A stretch of DNA of 64,000 nucleotides from Paenibacillus massiliensis subsp. panacisoli DSM 21345 (lineage in GTDB: Bacteria; Bacillota; Bacilli; Paenibacillales; Paenibacillaceae), in NCBI RefSeq assembly GCF_000426545.1, contig NZ_KE384536.1:100163-164162 (forward strand), read 5' to 3'. Numbering within the stretch: the first letter of the stretch is position 1; each line of letters starts with the position of its first letter. Shown piece by piece: positions 44,731 to 52,187 of the stretch. The notes below the pieces were generated by a model. The model saw nothing but the letters and a program-made list of their open reading frames with translations. It had not been told where the DNA came from and ran no database searches. The translations under genes and the position numbers were made by a program.

Positions 44731-44742
44731 GATTTAAAGATA
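44725..44742. promoter_or_regulatory. MhqR-like operator at the mhqO promoter
   Basis: TATCTTGATTTAAAGATA is an 18-bp palindrome with 6-bp perfect arms. It overlaps the -10 box. A closely matching sequence is found before the doxX/mhqP-like gene at 57914-57931. Confidence 0.75.
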
Positions 44743-44743
44743 T

Positions 44744-44765
44744 AACAATTCGTAATTGTTGTCAA
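44744..44765 (-). promoter_or_regulatory. Promoter spacer palindrome and -35 box of mhqO
   Basis: The minus-strand -35 is TTGACA (44760-44765) and the -10 TATCTT (44737-44742), 17 bases apart. The spacer contains the perfect palindrome AACAATTCGTAATTGTT (44744-44760), which may be a second operator. Confidence 0.7.
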
Positions 44766-44847
44766 CACCTTTTCTAAAAATCATTTTCTTCCTCAAGCTG
44801 CTTCTGTTTCAATCTATAATGAACGACTATTCACTGATCTTATTTGC

Positions 44848-44878
44848 AAAAAAATTAGCCTGACCTACAGGCCAGGCT
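44848..44878 (-). terminator. Terminator after the LuxR-type regulator
   Basis: On the minus strand AGCCTG-G-CCT pairs with AGG-T-CAGGCT, followed by AATTTTTTT. Confidence 0.8.
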
Positions 44879-44967
44879 TGTCTATGCGGAATGTAAGCTC
44901 CATGCTTATTCGATGCTTACGTAGGGACGCTTATTCCCAAGAGCAATCTAGCCTCACCATCAGCTGG

Positions 44968-45639
44968 CTAGCCAGAGGTCATGAGCTTATTCAGGTAGGC
45001 AACAGCCTGCATCCGGTCGCTCGTACCGAGCTTGCTATAGATGACACTGATATAATTTTTCACAGTGCCCACGCTAATGTATAGCGTCTCCGCAATCTCC
45101 GTGTTGGTCATGGGATGCACCATCAGTGCAATAATCTGTCTCTCACGCTCGGTGAACTCAATGCTCATGCCGTGAAGCTTCTCCTGGTTCAGAGCAACGG
45201 GCTCTACCTTGGACATGGAGGACAGACGTGCCGCCAGCTTGGCTGCAATCTCAGGTGTCAGTAGATGACGCCCTTCTACAGCATCACGGATCGCCTTCAA
45301 GAGCGTAGCCTTGTCCATATCCTTCAGCAAGTAGCCCATGGCCCCGGCAGCCAGTCCTTCTATAATATACTCGTCGTCCGTAAAGGTCGTGAGGATCAAG
45401 ATCTGGGTGTGAGGACAGCGCGCCTTGATCTTGCGAGTCGCACGAATACCGTCCATAATCGGCATCTGTACATCCATCAACACCAGCTCAGGCTGCAGTC
45501 TGACGCTTAGGTCATAAGCCTGCTGGCCATCCTCCGCCAACCCGATCACCTCCAGATCCTCCTCCAGCTCCAGTACGGTATGCAGGCTTTCTCTGAGGAG
45601 CCGCTGATCATCTGCAATAATGATTCGAATTCGCTCCAC
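44968..45639 (-). CDS. NarL/LuxR-type response regulator
   Basis: A 223-residue regulator with a GTG start at 45639 and AAGGAG ten bases upstream. The receiver has IADDQRLLRESL, phospho-acceptor Asp in LVLMDVQMPIMDG, and LLKD at the conserved Lys. The C-terminal LuxR helix-turn-helix reads FTERERQIIALMVHPMTNTEIAETLYISVGTVKNYISVIYSKLG. It begins only 1 base after the stop of the large hybrid kinase, so the pair is translationally coupled. HisKA_3-type kinases normally pair with NarL regulators, matching the C-terminal module of that kinase. Confidence 0.94.
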   Translation of the reverse strand: MERIRIIIADDQRLLRESLHTVLELEEDLEVIGLAEDGQQAYDLSVRLQPELVLMDVQMPIMDGIRATRKIKARCPHTQILILTTFTDDEYIIEGLAAGAMGYLLKDMDKATLLKAIRDAVEGRHLLTPEIAAKLAARLSSMSKVEPVALNQEKLHGMSIEFTERERQIIALMVHPMTNTEIAETLYISVGTVKNYISVIYSKLGTSDRMQAVAYLNKLMTSG

Positions 45640-45640
45640 G

Positions 45641-48600
45641 TCAATCTCGCTCCTTCTTTAAATGTATAGTAATAAGGCAGCCCTTCCCCCCATCGGAGCC
45701 AACGGTTATCTGGCCTCCCAGACGATGCACAGCTTCCTTCATCGAAGAAAGCCCTATACCGGGCTGCTCTGGAGCATAGGGATGGCCTGTATTTCTTAAG
45801 CTGAATTCGATCCAATCATCCTGTTCAAGTAACTGCAGCTGGAAGGCACGGCTATGTCCATGTCGGATGCCATTCGTAATTCCCTCTTGCAGCGCATCGT
45901 ATAGAACCCTTTGCTGCTCAGGGCTCAATGATGCCTCACCCACCTGCAGCTCACACTGCACCTGAATTCCCGTATACGCCTCCGTCTCCTGAATCAGATG
46001 CTGAATTCGCTCCGCAAAAGGACGCCCATGCTCTCGTTCGTATTGTTGCTGCTCATCCCCATGCTCCTTCAGTTGCCTCAGCGACCTGCGGATGCTGCTG
46101 AGACCACGTCGCACCAGCTCCTGGGAATTACTCATGTACTTGAGCGCTTCCTCCGGCTTGCTCGGGATCAGACTCTTGCCAGCCTCAAGCTGCAGCAGGG
46201 TCGTCGTAAGGGAATAGCCCAGCGCATCATGAATCTCCTTCGTAATGCGCTTTCTCTCCTCCTCAGCGCTAATATCGGCTATGGCTACCGCTGTCTCCTT
46301 CATGGTCTGGCGCATCTGCACCGTGCGCTTGATGACCTCCTTCTCCAGACTATGGTTCCAGGTCGCCAGCTTCAGATGCAGCTCTACTCTGGAGAGGAGC
46401 TCCGCTCGCGTGATCGGCTTGATGAGATAATCCGTAGTGCCTGCGTCAAAGCCCAGCTCGATATCCTCTGATTGATTACGGGCTGTAAGGATCAGAATAG
46501 GGATTCGTTCCCCGTATTGGTCCCGTAGAACTCGGCATAGCTCATAGCCTGACATGCGGGGCATCATGAGATCCGTAATAATGAGACTCGGCTCACAGCC
46601 TTCAGTCAGCTGCTCAAGAGCTTCCTGTCCGCTACTGGCTTGTACAACGATGTAGCCTACGGAGGAGAGATGATTATGCAGAATCTGCAATATAATCGGA
46701 TCATCGTCCACAATCAGAATACAAGGCGATTCATGCCCCTCCCTCCTCTGTTCCTCCGTGTTCTCCTCTTCCCTCATGCCTTCCAAGTACGGGGGCGGCA
46801 TGGATTCCAGCTGCTGATGTAGCTCAGCAAGGGCTAGACCAGATGACTTGTATAGCTGAGTTTTCACATCCGTCCTAGTCTCGGCATCCATAGGCATAGC
46901 TTGGCAATTTGGATCGTGTAATGGAAGCGTGAAGCTGAATGCTGCCCCTTCTCCCTCTGTCGATCTGACCCAAATGCGACCTCCATGAAGCTCCACCAGA
47001 TGTCTAGTGATACTCAAGCCGATGCCTGTACCACCGTATAATCTGGTGATAGAGCCGTCTCCTTGCTCGAAGGCTTCAAAGATAGCCTCTTGTCGATCAT
47101 GAGGTATCCCAATGCCCGTATCTCGTACCGTTATGCACTGCCACTGACCGAGTGTAGACGCCTCCAGCGTGATGGAGCCAGCATCTGTGAACTTCAGTGC
47201 ATTGCCAATGAGGTTGCTCATGATTTGCAATACACGATTCTCATCAGCATACACGAGCACGTCAGCCGGAATCTGATTGTTGAAGACAACCGTCTTCCCT
47301 TCCACCAGAGGCTTCAGTAGCCTGATGACCAATTCGGCAGCCTGATGCATATGCAACACCGTCGGCTGCAGAACGATCTCTTTATCCTGCAGACGCGTAA
47401 AATCCTGCAGATCATGCACCAAATGGGACAACCGCTGTCCACTGGATTGAATCAGACGCAGCTGACGCACAGCCTCAGCAGGAAGCGGGCCCGCTGCCCC
47501 CGCAGCGAGTGATTCAGCCAAGCCGATCATCCCCTGTAACGGTGTCTTCAGCTCATGTGAAGTGTTATGCAGGAACCGATCCTTGGAGCGATCCAGCTGG
47601 AGCAGACGATCCGAGAGCTGCTCGATCCGCGTGAATGCCTTGGAGAAATTAATCGATAATAGCAAGGATTGCAGCAAAATAAACACGAACATTCCAAACG
47701 GGACAAGTGTGCCAAATTGCGTCAGATTGTTATTATAGAGGACATCATTCAACGCGAAGACGAAAAGATTGGCGAAGGCAATCAACAGTAGAGTCGTGCC
47801 TGCCTCCTTTTGCAAGGCAGCGACCCCTAATCGAGCAAGGATGTAGATCAGGACCACAAGAATCAACACTTGGTAGTAGAGCAGCGTGAAATGATAGACA
47901 CGAACTGGGGTGAGCAAGATTAATAATGACAGGACCCCACTGATCGCACACACCGCTCTGACAATGCGCAGAGAGTAATAGGACGGATATAGACTGTAGA
48001 TGAACAGGATCAAGAGAGGAAGACCCAGATACACGGTCACATAGGATATTTTGACGAATATCTCCTGCGTCATGTCGGTGAACAGCATCAGAATAAATCG
48101 TTCATTCACTGCTAAGGTACGTGCTGCCATCATGAAGCAAAATAGCGAGAAATACAGCGTTGACCAATTATGCCTACGTAGGACATACAGCACCATGTGA
48201 TAGATGGCAATCGTGAACATGGCTCCGAACAAGAACAGATCTCTTGCCAAGCCTTGCTGACGCAGGGTTGTGATCTGCTCCTGGGTACCGAAGAGAACAC
48301 TCTTATCAATGCCTCCGGTCGGAAATGAATAATTAGCGACCTGCAGCATGAGCTCAAGCTCTGTACCCTGATGATGGAATAACACGACTGGCCTACCATA
48401 GTGCCCGGTTGTCGATGCCGGACTTGTTCCGGCCTCACCGACGCTAGAGACGAGCGTACCGTTAATGTACAGTCGGTAGGCCGAGTGGACACTTTTCAAA
48501 TATAGACCATACAGCCCATCCGTTGCTGCTGTCTGGATCGTCAAGCGATAGGTAGCATAGCCTCTATCCTGTATTCCGAGCGGGGCTCCGGCACCCGACT

Positions 48601-48925
48601 TCCATATACCCGGCACTTGGACGTAGCCTGTATTACAGCTCTCACAGTTCACTTCGGCTCCAGACGAGAGTGCCGGGTTCGTATATTGTTGCCAATCCAA
48701 GGCCCATTCCCCGTCTAATCGCACGGCTCCATCATGCTCTGCATCCCAAGATTTCAAGTCCAGAACTCCCTGCTCGGCAGTATACGAAGCTGCAGCTTGA
48801 GGCTGAGGCAGAGTCATGAACAGGCATATGGAGAATATCGTGCATATCCACCATAACGAGCCTCGTCTGGTCGTTCTTAGCCGAATCTCAGGGTCAATAA
48901 CCTGACCTGTGTCACATGGCTTCAT
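45641..48925 (-). CDS. Large hybrid sensor kinase with two kinase modules and 7TMR-DISM sensor
   Basis: The ATG at 48925 overlaps the upstream gene by 14 bases and gives 1094 residues; the open frame continues upstream inside that gene. In order: signal anchor (about 22-46), jelly-roll 7TMR-DISMED2-like sensor (about 60-200), seven membrane helices (about 210-410), coiled coil, HisKA with HNTSHELKTPL, HATPase (NALKFT, DTGIGIP, GGTGIGLSI), receiver (ILIVDDDP, LIITDLMMPRMSG, LIKP), then a HisKA_3 module (ERKRITKEIHDALGYSLTTTL) and a second HATPase (GITNGIRHG, GIGLSSMKEAVHRLGG). Two different kinase families in one chain is rare. Confidence 0.92.
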   Translation of the reverse strand: MKPCDTGQVIDPEIRLRTTRRGSLWWICTIFSICLFMTLPQPQAAASYTAEQGVLDLKSWDAEHDGAVRLDGEWALDWQQYTNPALSSGAEVNCESCNTGYVQVPGIWKSGAGAPLGIQDRGYATYRLTIQTAATDGLYGLYLKSVHSAYRLYINGTLVSSVGEAGTSPASTTGHYGRPVVLFHHQGTELELMLQVANYSFPTGGIDKSVLFGTQEQITTLRQQGLARDLFLFGAMFTIAIYHMVLYVLRRHNWSTLYFSLFCFMMAARTLAVNERFILMLFTDMTQEIFVKISYVTVYLGLPLLILFIYSLYPSYYSLRIVRAVCAISGVLSLLILLTPVRVYHFTLLYYQVLILVVLIYILARLGVAALQKEAGTTLLLIAFANLFVFALNDVLYNNNLTQFGTLVPFGMFVFILLQSLLLSINFSKAFTRIEQLSDRLLQLDRSKDRFLHNTSHELKTPLQGMIGLAESLAAGAAGPLPAEAVRQLRLIQSSGQRLSHLVHDLQDFTRLQDKEIVLQPTVLHMHQAAELVIRLLKPLVEGKTVVFNNQIPADVLVYADENRVLQIMSNLIGNALKFTDAGSITLEASTLGQWQCITVRDTGIGIPHDRQEAIFEAFEQGDGSITRLYGGTGIGLSITRHLVELHGGRIWVRSTEGEGAAFSFTLPLHDPNCQAMPMDAETRTDVKTQLYKSSGLALAELHQQLESMPPPYLEGMREEENTEEQRREGHESPCILIVDDDPIILQILHNHLSSVGYIVVQASSGQEALEQLTEGCEPSLIITDLMMPRMSGYELCRVLRDQYGERIPILILTARNQSEDIELGFDAGTTDYLIKPITRAELLSRVELHLKLATWNHSLEKEVIKRTVQMRQTMKETAVAIADISAEEERKRITKEIHDALGYSLTTTLLQLEAGKSLIPSKPEEALKYMSNSQELVRRGLSSIRRSLRQLKEHGDEQQQYEREHGRPFAERIQHLIQETEAYTGIQVQCELQVGEASLSPEQQRVLYDALQEGITNGIRHGHSRAFQLQLLEQDDWIEFSLRNTGHPYAPEQPGIGLSSMKEAVHRLGGQITVGSDGGKGCLITIHLKKERD

Positions 48926-49559
48926 TCTCTTCGACAGTCGGCATTCCGTCTGCCAGCAGATAATATTCTTCAGACCAGGTGGCATGCAGCGGTTGTACCT
49001 TGCCTTCGCTGGAGAAGTCAACAGGCCAATAGCTGTTCGGCACTGGAGAAGCTGGTAGCAGACCGAGCTGCATAGACGTGTAGGCGAATAACTGGCTGCA
49101 GAACATGCTGTGATGCCCCGGATTCACTCCAAGCTTGCCAGCCATTACGATCTCCAGCATTTCCACCTCATTCGGGAAGACAGCTCCATGAACCTCTTGA
49201 ATGGTCTTCAGCAGCGCCTGCTCCATCGCTGGAGTACGCTCCATATCAAGTAACCTGAAGGCGAACATGGGGTCCCATAGATTATCAATATCTGTGCGGA
49301 GGCGCTCATATAGTGGTACAAGCATCGGACCATTCTTGGTCTTGCCAAGCAAGACATCCTTCACATTGTCAAATGTCGTCGATTCCCACAGCAAGGGATA
49401 GTCATATTGGGGCAATCGGACAATCATACCAATATGGGACCAGGGTGACCCTTCGATGAATTCAATCATAATGCTTTCATGCATGACACTGTGACACAGC
49501 AGGATATCGCCGGTCTGCAGACGGGGCTCAATGTCTGCATATTTTACCGTTTTTTTCAT
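48912..49559 (-). CDS. Permuted NlpC/P60 (papain-like) protein, YiiX-type
   Basis: A 215-residue protein with circularly permuted papain-like motifs: His in SPWSHIGMIVR near residue 42, and Cys in HHSMFCSQLFAYTSM near residue 153. The opening GDILLCHSVMHESIMIEFI is typical of the YiiX/YebB/poxvirus G6R group of lipid- or peptide-processing enzymes. There is no signal peptide. The ATG at 49559 has AAGGAGGT upstream. It overlaps the hybrid kinase by 14 bases, so the two are translated together. The enzymatic activity is unknown. Confidence 0.8.
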   Translation of the reverse strand: MKKTVKYADIEPRLQTGDILLCHSVMHESIMIEFIEGSPWSHIGMIVRLPQYDYPLLWESTTFDNVKDVLLGKTKNGPMLVPLYERLRTDIDNLWDPMFAFRLLDMERTPAMEQALLKTIQEVHGAVFPNEVEMLEIVMAGKLGVNPGHHSMFCSQLFAYTSMQLGLLPASPVPNSYWPVDFSSEGKVQPLHATWSEEYYLLADGMPTVEENEAM

Positions 49560-49844
49560 AGCGCCTACCTCCTTTTTATGGCATTTCCTGGTACGAAATG
49601 CTTGACTTCATTATATGGATTACCGAGTAAGGCCGTAAAGAGCTCAAAAGGAAATCGGTAACATAAAACATTCAAAATGTATATGACTTCGGTCATGTAC
49701 ACATTCCATATTCGAAGCATATAGCGTCATGTCAAGTCATGACTTTGGCTACTAACCCCGACTCCTGTAGCTGGATTACAGTAAAGGTGCACCTCACAGG
49801 ATGCACGCACTTCATACCCAAAAACATTTTAGGAGGAATTACAC

Positions 49845-50468
49845 ATGTCAACAGCTACAGGCACAACCTACTCTGTAAAGATCAAAAACAATGGTACTCA
49901 TCCCGGAAGCTTCGCCCTCTACAAGGAAGATCCGGACATGATGAACCCTGACACGTTGATTCTGGCTTGGCTCGCAGAGGCATCTGCCAACGGACAAGAG
50001 ACTACGATCTCCTGGACCGTGGACTATGGTTTCTACTGGACCAAGGTCAAGAGTCCGGAGCCCGGAACCACCATTACATCCACAGCCTCTAAAGACGCCG
50101 ATCTGAAGAGCAACAACTCCATCGGGTTCAGCAAGTTAACAGGTGGTACCTATGTTCTCTCGGAGACAAGCTCAGCTGGCCATCAGAATATTCTGTATGT
50201 ACACCAGGACGAGACAATTGAGGTGGACGATAACGCATTCATCGGCATTCTGATCGACAACCAACCGGTTGTTGCCAAGAGAGCTCAACCAAGTACCATT
50301 ACAGAGTTCACACCACACCCTACTTATTATCTGATCTATGGCGACATTGAGCAGGGAGCTGTCATTGATGTAAGCGAATATTCCGATCAGGCTTTGAAAA
50401 TCACATTCGACGGTGTAACCGAGCACAATGTGGTGCTGAATGAGCGCAATCAATTGCACTTGGTCTAA
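49845..50468 (+). CDS. RhiA-like protein 1 (unknown function)
   Basis: A 207-residue protein, predicted all-beta, without signal peptide. The ATG at 49845 has AGGAGGA seven bases upstream. From memory the pattern VKIKNNGTHPGSFALYKEDPD ... ILAWLAE ... ISWTVDYGFYWTK resembles RhiA of Rhizobium, a quorum-regulated protein of unknown function; I could not search. It is clearly paralogous to the next gene (both share D-N-A-F-I/V-G, V-A-x-x-A-x-P and Y-L-x-Y-G blocks). It is the first gene of a three-gene plus-strand unit ending in an astacin. Confidence 0.62.
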   Translation: MSTATGTTYSVKIKNNGTHPGSFALYKEDPDMMNPDTLILAWLAEASANGQETTISWTVDYGFYWTKVKSPEPGTTITSTASKDADLKSNNSIGFSKLTGGTYVLSETSSAGHQNILYVHQDETIEVDDNAFIGILIDNQPVVAKRAQPSTITEFTPHPTYYLIYGDIEQGAVIDVSEYSDQALKITFDGVTEHNVVLNERNQLHLV

Positions 50469-50555
50469 GGTAAGAGAAGGGAGCTATGCGGGAATCTATC
50501 CCGTGTAGCTTCCTCTACAAGGTAGAAGCAAATTCCTGCGAGGAGTCCGAGGATC

Positions 50556-51182
50556 GTGCCTAACTACACTCTTTCTGTGACCAATCACGCCACCTTCAGC
50601 GCCAATATATGTCTGTACTACGTGTTCGAGGAGCTTAAGGACCCTAGTGCACTCACTTACATTTACATGTCCGTTCCCTCCAGTCCTGAGACGACCGACC
50701 TGAAGCTTGGCTGGGAGCCAGGGCTACAGTTCATGTGGCGCAAAGAATCCATTCGTGGAACGGAGCATGGCATACAGTTGAACCAGATGCAGGTCACCGA
50801 TGCGCAGCTTACACGTAGCAATGGCGTGACCTTATCTCGCAATACGGCGGGTGGATACCAGCTCTCCCCCACCTTCGCTGCCTTTGATCGGGATCGATAC
50901 TATATTTCAACAGACCGCACCATCGTCGCACAGGATAATGCCTTTGTAGGAATGGCTCAGAACGGAGCTCCCCTCGTAGCTGTGAAGGCGCATCCCAACA
51001 CGATGACTGCCTTCCACCCGAGACCCCGGCTCTATTTGACCTACGGCTTCTGGCAGGCGGGCGCGATCATTACTCCTGACATGTATGCAGAATACAGCCT
51101 TAGGCTCGACTACGAGATCTCGACACATCTGGCGGTCACTATCTCTTCCTTGAACGAGCTGCATGTGACAGACCGCTCCTGA
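50556..51182 (+). CDS. RhiA-like protein 2, paralogue of the preceding gene
   Basis: A 208-residue product with a GTG start at 50556 and AGGAG ten bases upstream. Like its neighbour it is beta-rich, has no signal peptide, and shares the landmarks LGWEPGLQFMWRK, DNAFVGMAQNGAPLVAVKAHPNTMTAFHPRPRLYLTYGFWQAGA. Identity with the first copy is low outside these blocks, so the duplication is old or the copies were acquired separately. Function is unknown. Same operon, 87 bases after the first copy and 33 before the protease gene. Confidence 0.62.
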   Translation: MPNYTLSVTNHATFSANICLYYVFEELKDPSALTYIYMSVPSSPETTDLKLGWEPGLQFMWRKESIRGTEHGIQLNQMQVTDAQLTRSNGVTLSRNTAGGYQLSPTFAAFDRDRYYISTDRTIVAQDNAFVGMAQNGAPLVAVKAHPNTMTAFHPRPRLYLTYGFWQAGAIITPDMYAEYSLRLDYEISTHLAVTISSLNELHVTDRS

Positions 51183-51215
51183 TCTACAAAATTTGAAGTT
51201 ATGGAGGGTAAGTAT

Positions 51216-52064
51216 ATGCCATATGAAAATGAATCTGCAGAAATCTACGCCCCGGATCTGCTAGACAAAGGAATTCCTGAAACCGGCTATGTATTCTTGG
51301 CGGATGACAAGACTCCCATCAAAGTGGATTATATGGAATACGATCAGTTAGCGGTATTCGATGGAGATATCGTCGTAGCAACGTCCGCTCGAATGAAGCA
51401 GAATACCGCCCTTGTGGAAGGCTTGCTCGCTCAGGGCCTCGACGAAGTTCCTCATCCTCAGGTCATCATTGATATGCGTCGCCTGTGGCCACAAGGGAAG
51501 GTCTATTATAGCTTCGACACCTCCGTCGATGAGGCCAACAAGAAGAAAATCAACACAGCTATCGCCAATATTGCGGCTTCCTGCAAAGGCGTAAGCTTCA
51601 CCCCAAGGACAACGCAGCCCAATTATATCTCGTTCACCATGGGCGACGGTTGTAGCTCCTATGTCGGAATGCAGGGCGGCAAGCAGGCGATAACGCTGAG
51701 CCGTAACGGGTATGTCATCGGAAATGTCATTCATGAGATCAGCCACGCTCTTGGATTGCTTCATGAGCATACCAAGCCTAACCGCGATCAATATGTACAA
51801 GTCCATCAAGACAATATTATTGCCCGCGCACTTCATAACTTTGATATTGTGAACCATCCCAAGCTCTTCAAATCCATGGACTATGATTATGGCTCCATTA
51901 TGCATTATGGGCGAACAGCCTTTGCGAAGACGAAAGGAACAGAGACCCTGACACCGACACAAGCAGGTGCTAGTATCGGGCAGCGTTCTCAGCTATCCAA
52001 GCTAGATAAGGAAGGCATCAATGCATTGTATACAGGCAAAAATGTGTATCAGGACTCCCTGTAA
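51216..52064 (+). CDS. Astacin-type (M12A) zinc metalloprotease without signal peptide
   Basis: The ATG at 51216 with GGAGGG seven bases upstream gives 282 residues. The zinc motif is HEISHALGLLHEH (HExxHxxGxxH) with the glutamate as base, and the Met-turn is SIMHYG. The preceding part (RRLWPQGKVYYSFD) is the usual start of the catalytic domain. There is an N-terminal segment of about 75 residues (MPYENESAEIYAPDLLDKG) that could be a prodomain, but no signal peptide. It is the third gene of the unit with the two RhiA-like proteins. Confidence 0.9.
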   Translation: MPYENESAEIYAPDLLDKGIPETGYVFLADDKTPIKVDYMEYDQLAVFDGDIVVATSARMKQNTALVEGLLAQGLDEVPHPQVIIDMRRLWPQGKVYYSFDTSVDEANKKKINTAIANIAASCKGVSFTPRTTQPNYISFTMGDGCSSYVGMQGGKQAITLSRNGYVIGNVIHEISHALGLLHEHTKPNRDQYVQVHQDNIIARALHNFDIVNHPKLFKSMDYDYGSIMHYGRTAFAKTKGTETLTPTQAGASIGQRSQLSKLDKEGINALYTGKNVYQDSL

Positions 52065-52134
52065 GCTGTGACTACGTGGCTGAATGATGACAATATTATT
52101 AACTACGACACTATTTGCAGCGATACAATGGCTA

Positions 52135-52175
52135 TATAAAAAATAAACCGGAGCGGCGGCTCCGGTCATTTCATT
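52135..52175. terminator. Bidirectional terminator between astacin and GH3 genes
   Basis: ACCGGAGC at 52147-52154 pairs perfectly with GCTCCGGT at 52159-52166. T-rich sequence flanks it on both strands. Confidence 0.8.
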
Positions 52176-52187
52176 TTAGAAGAAATA

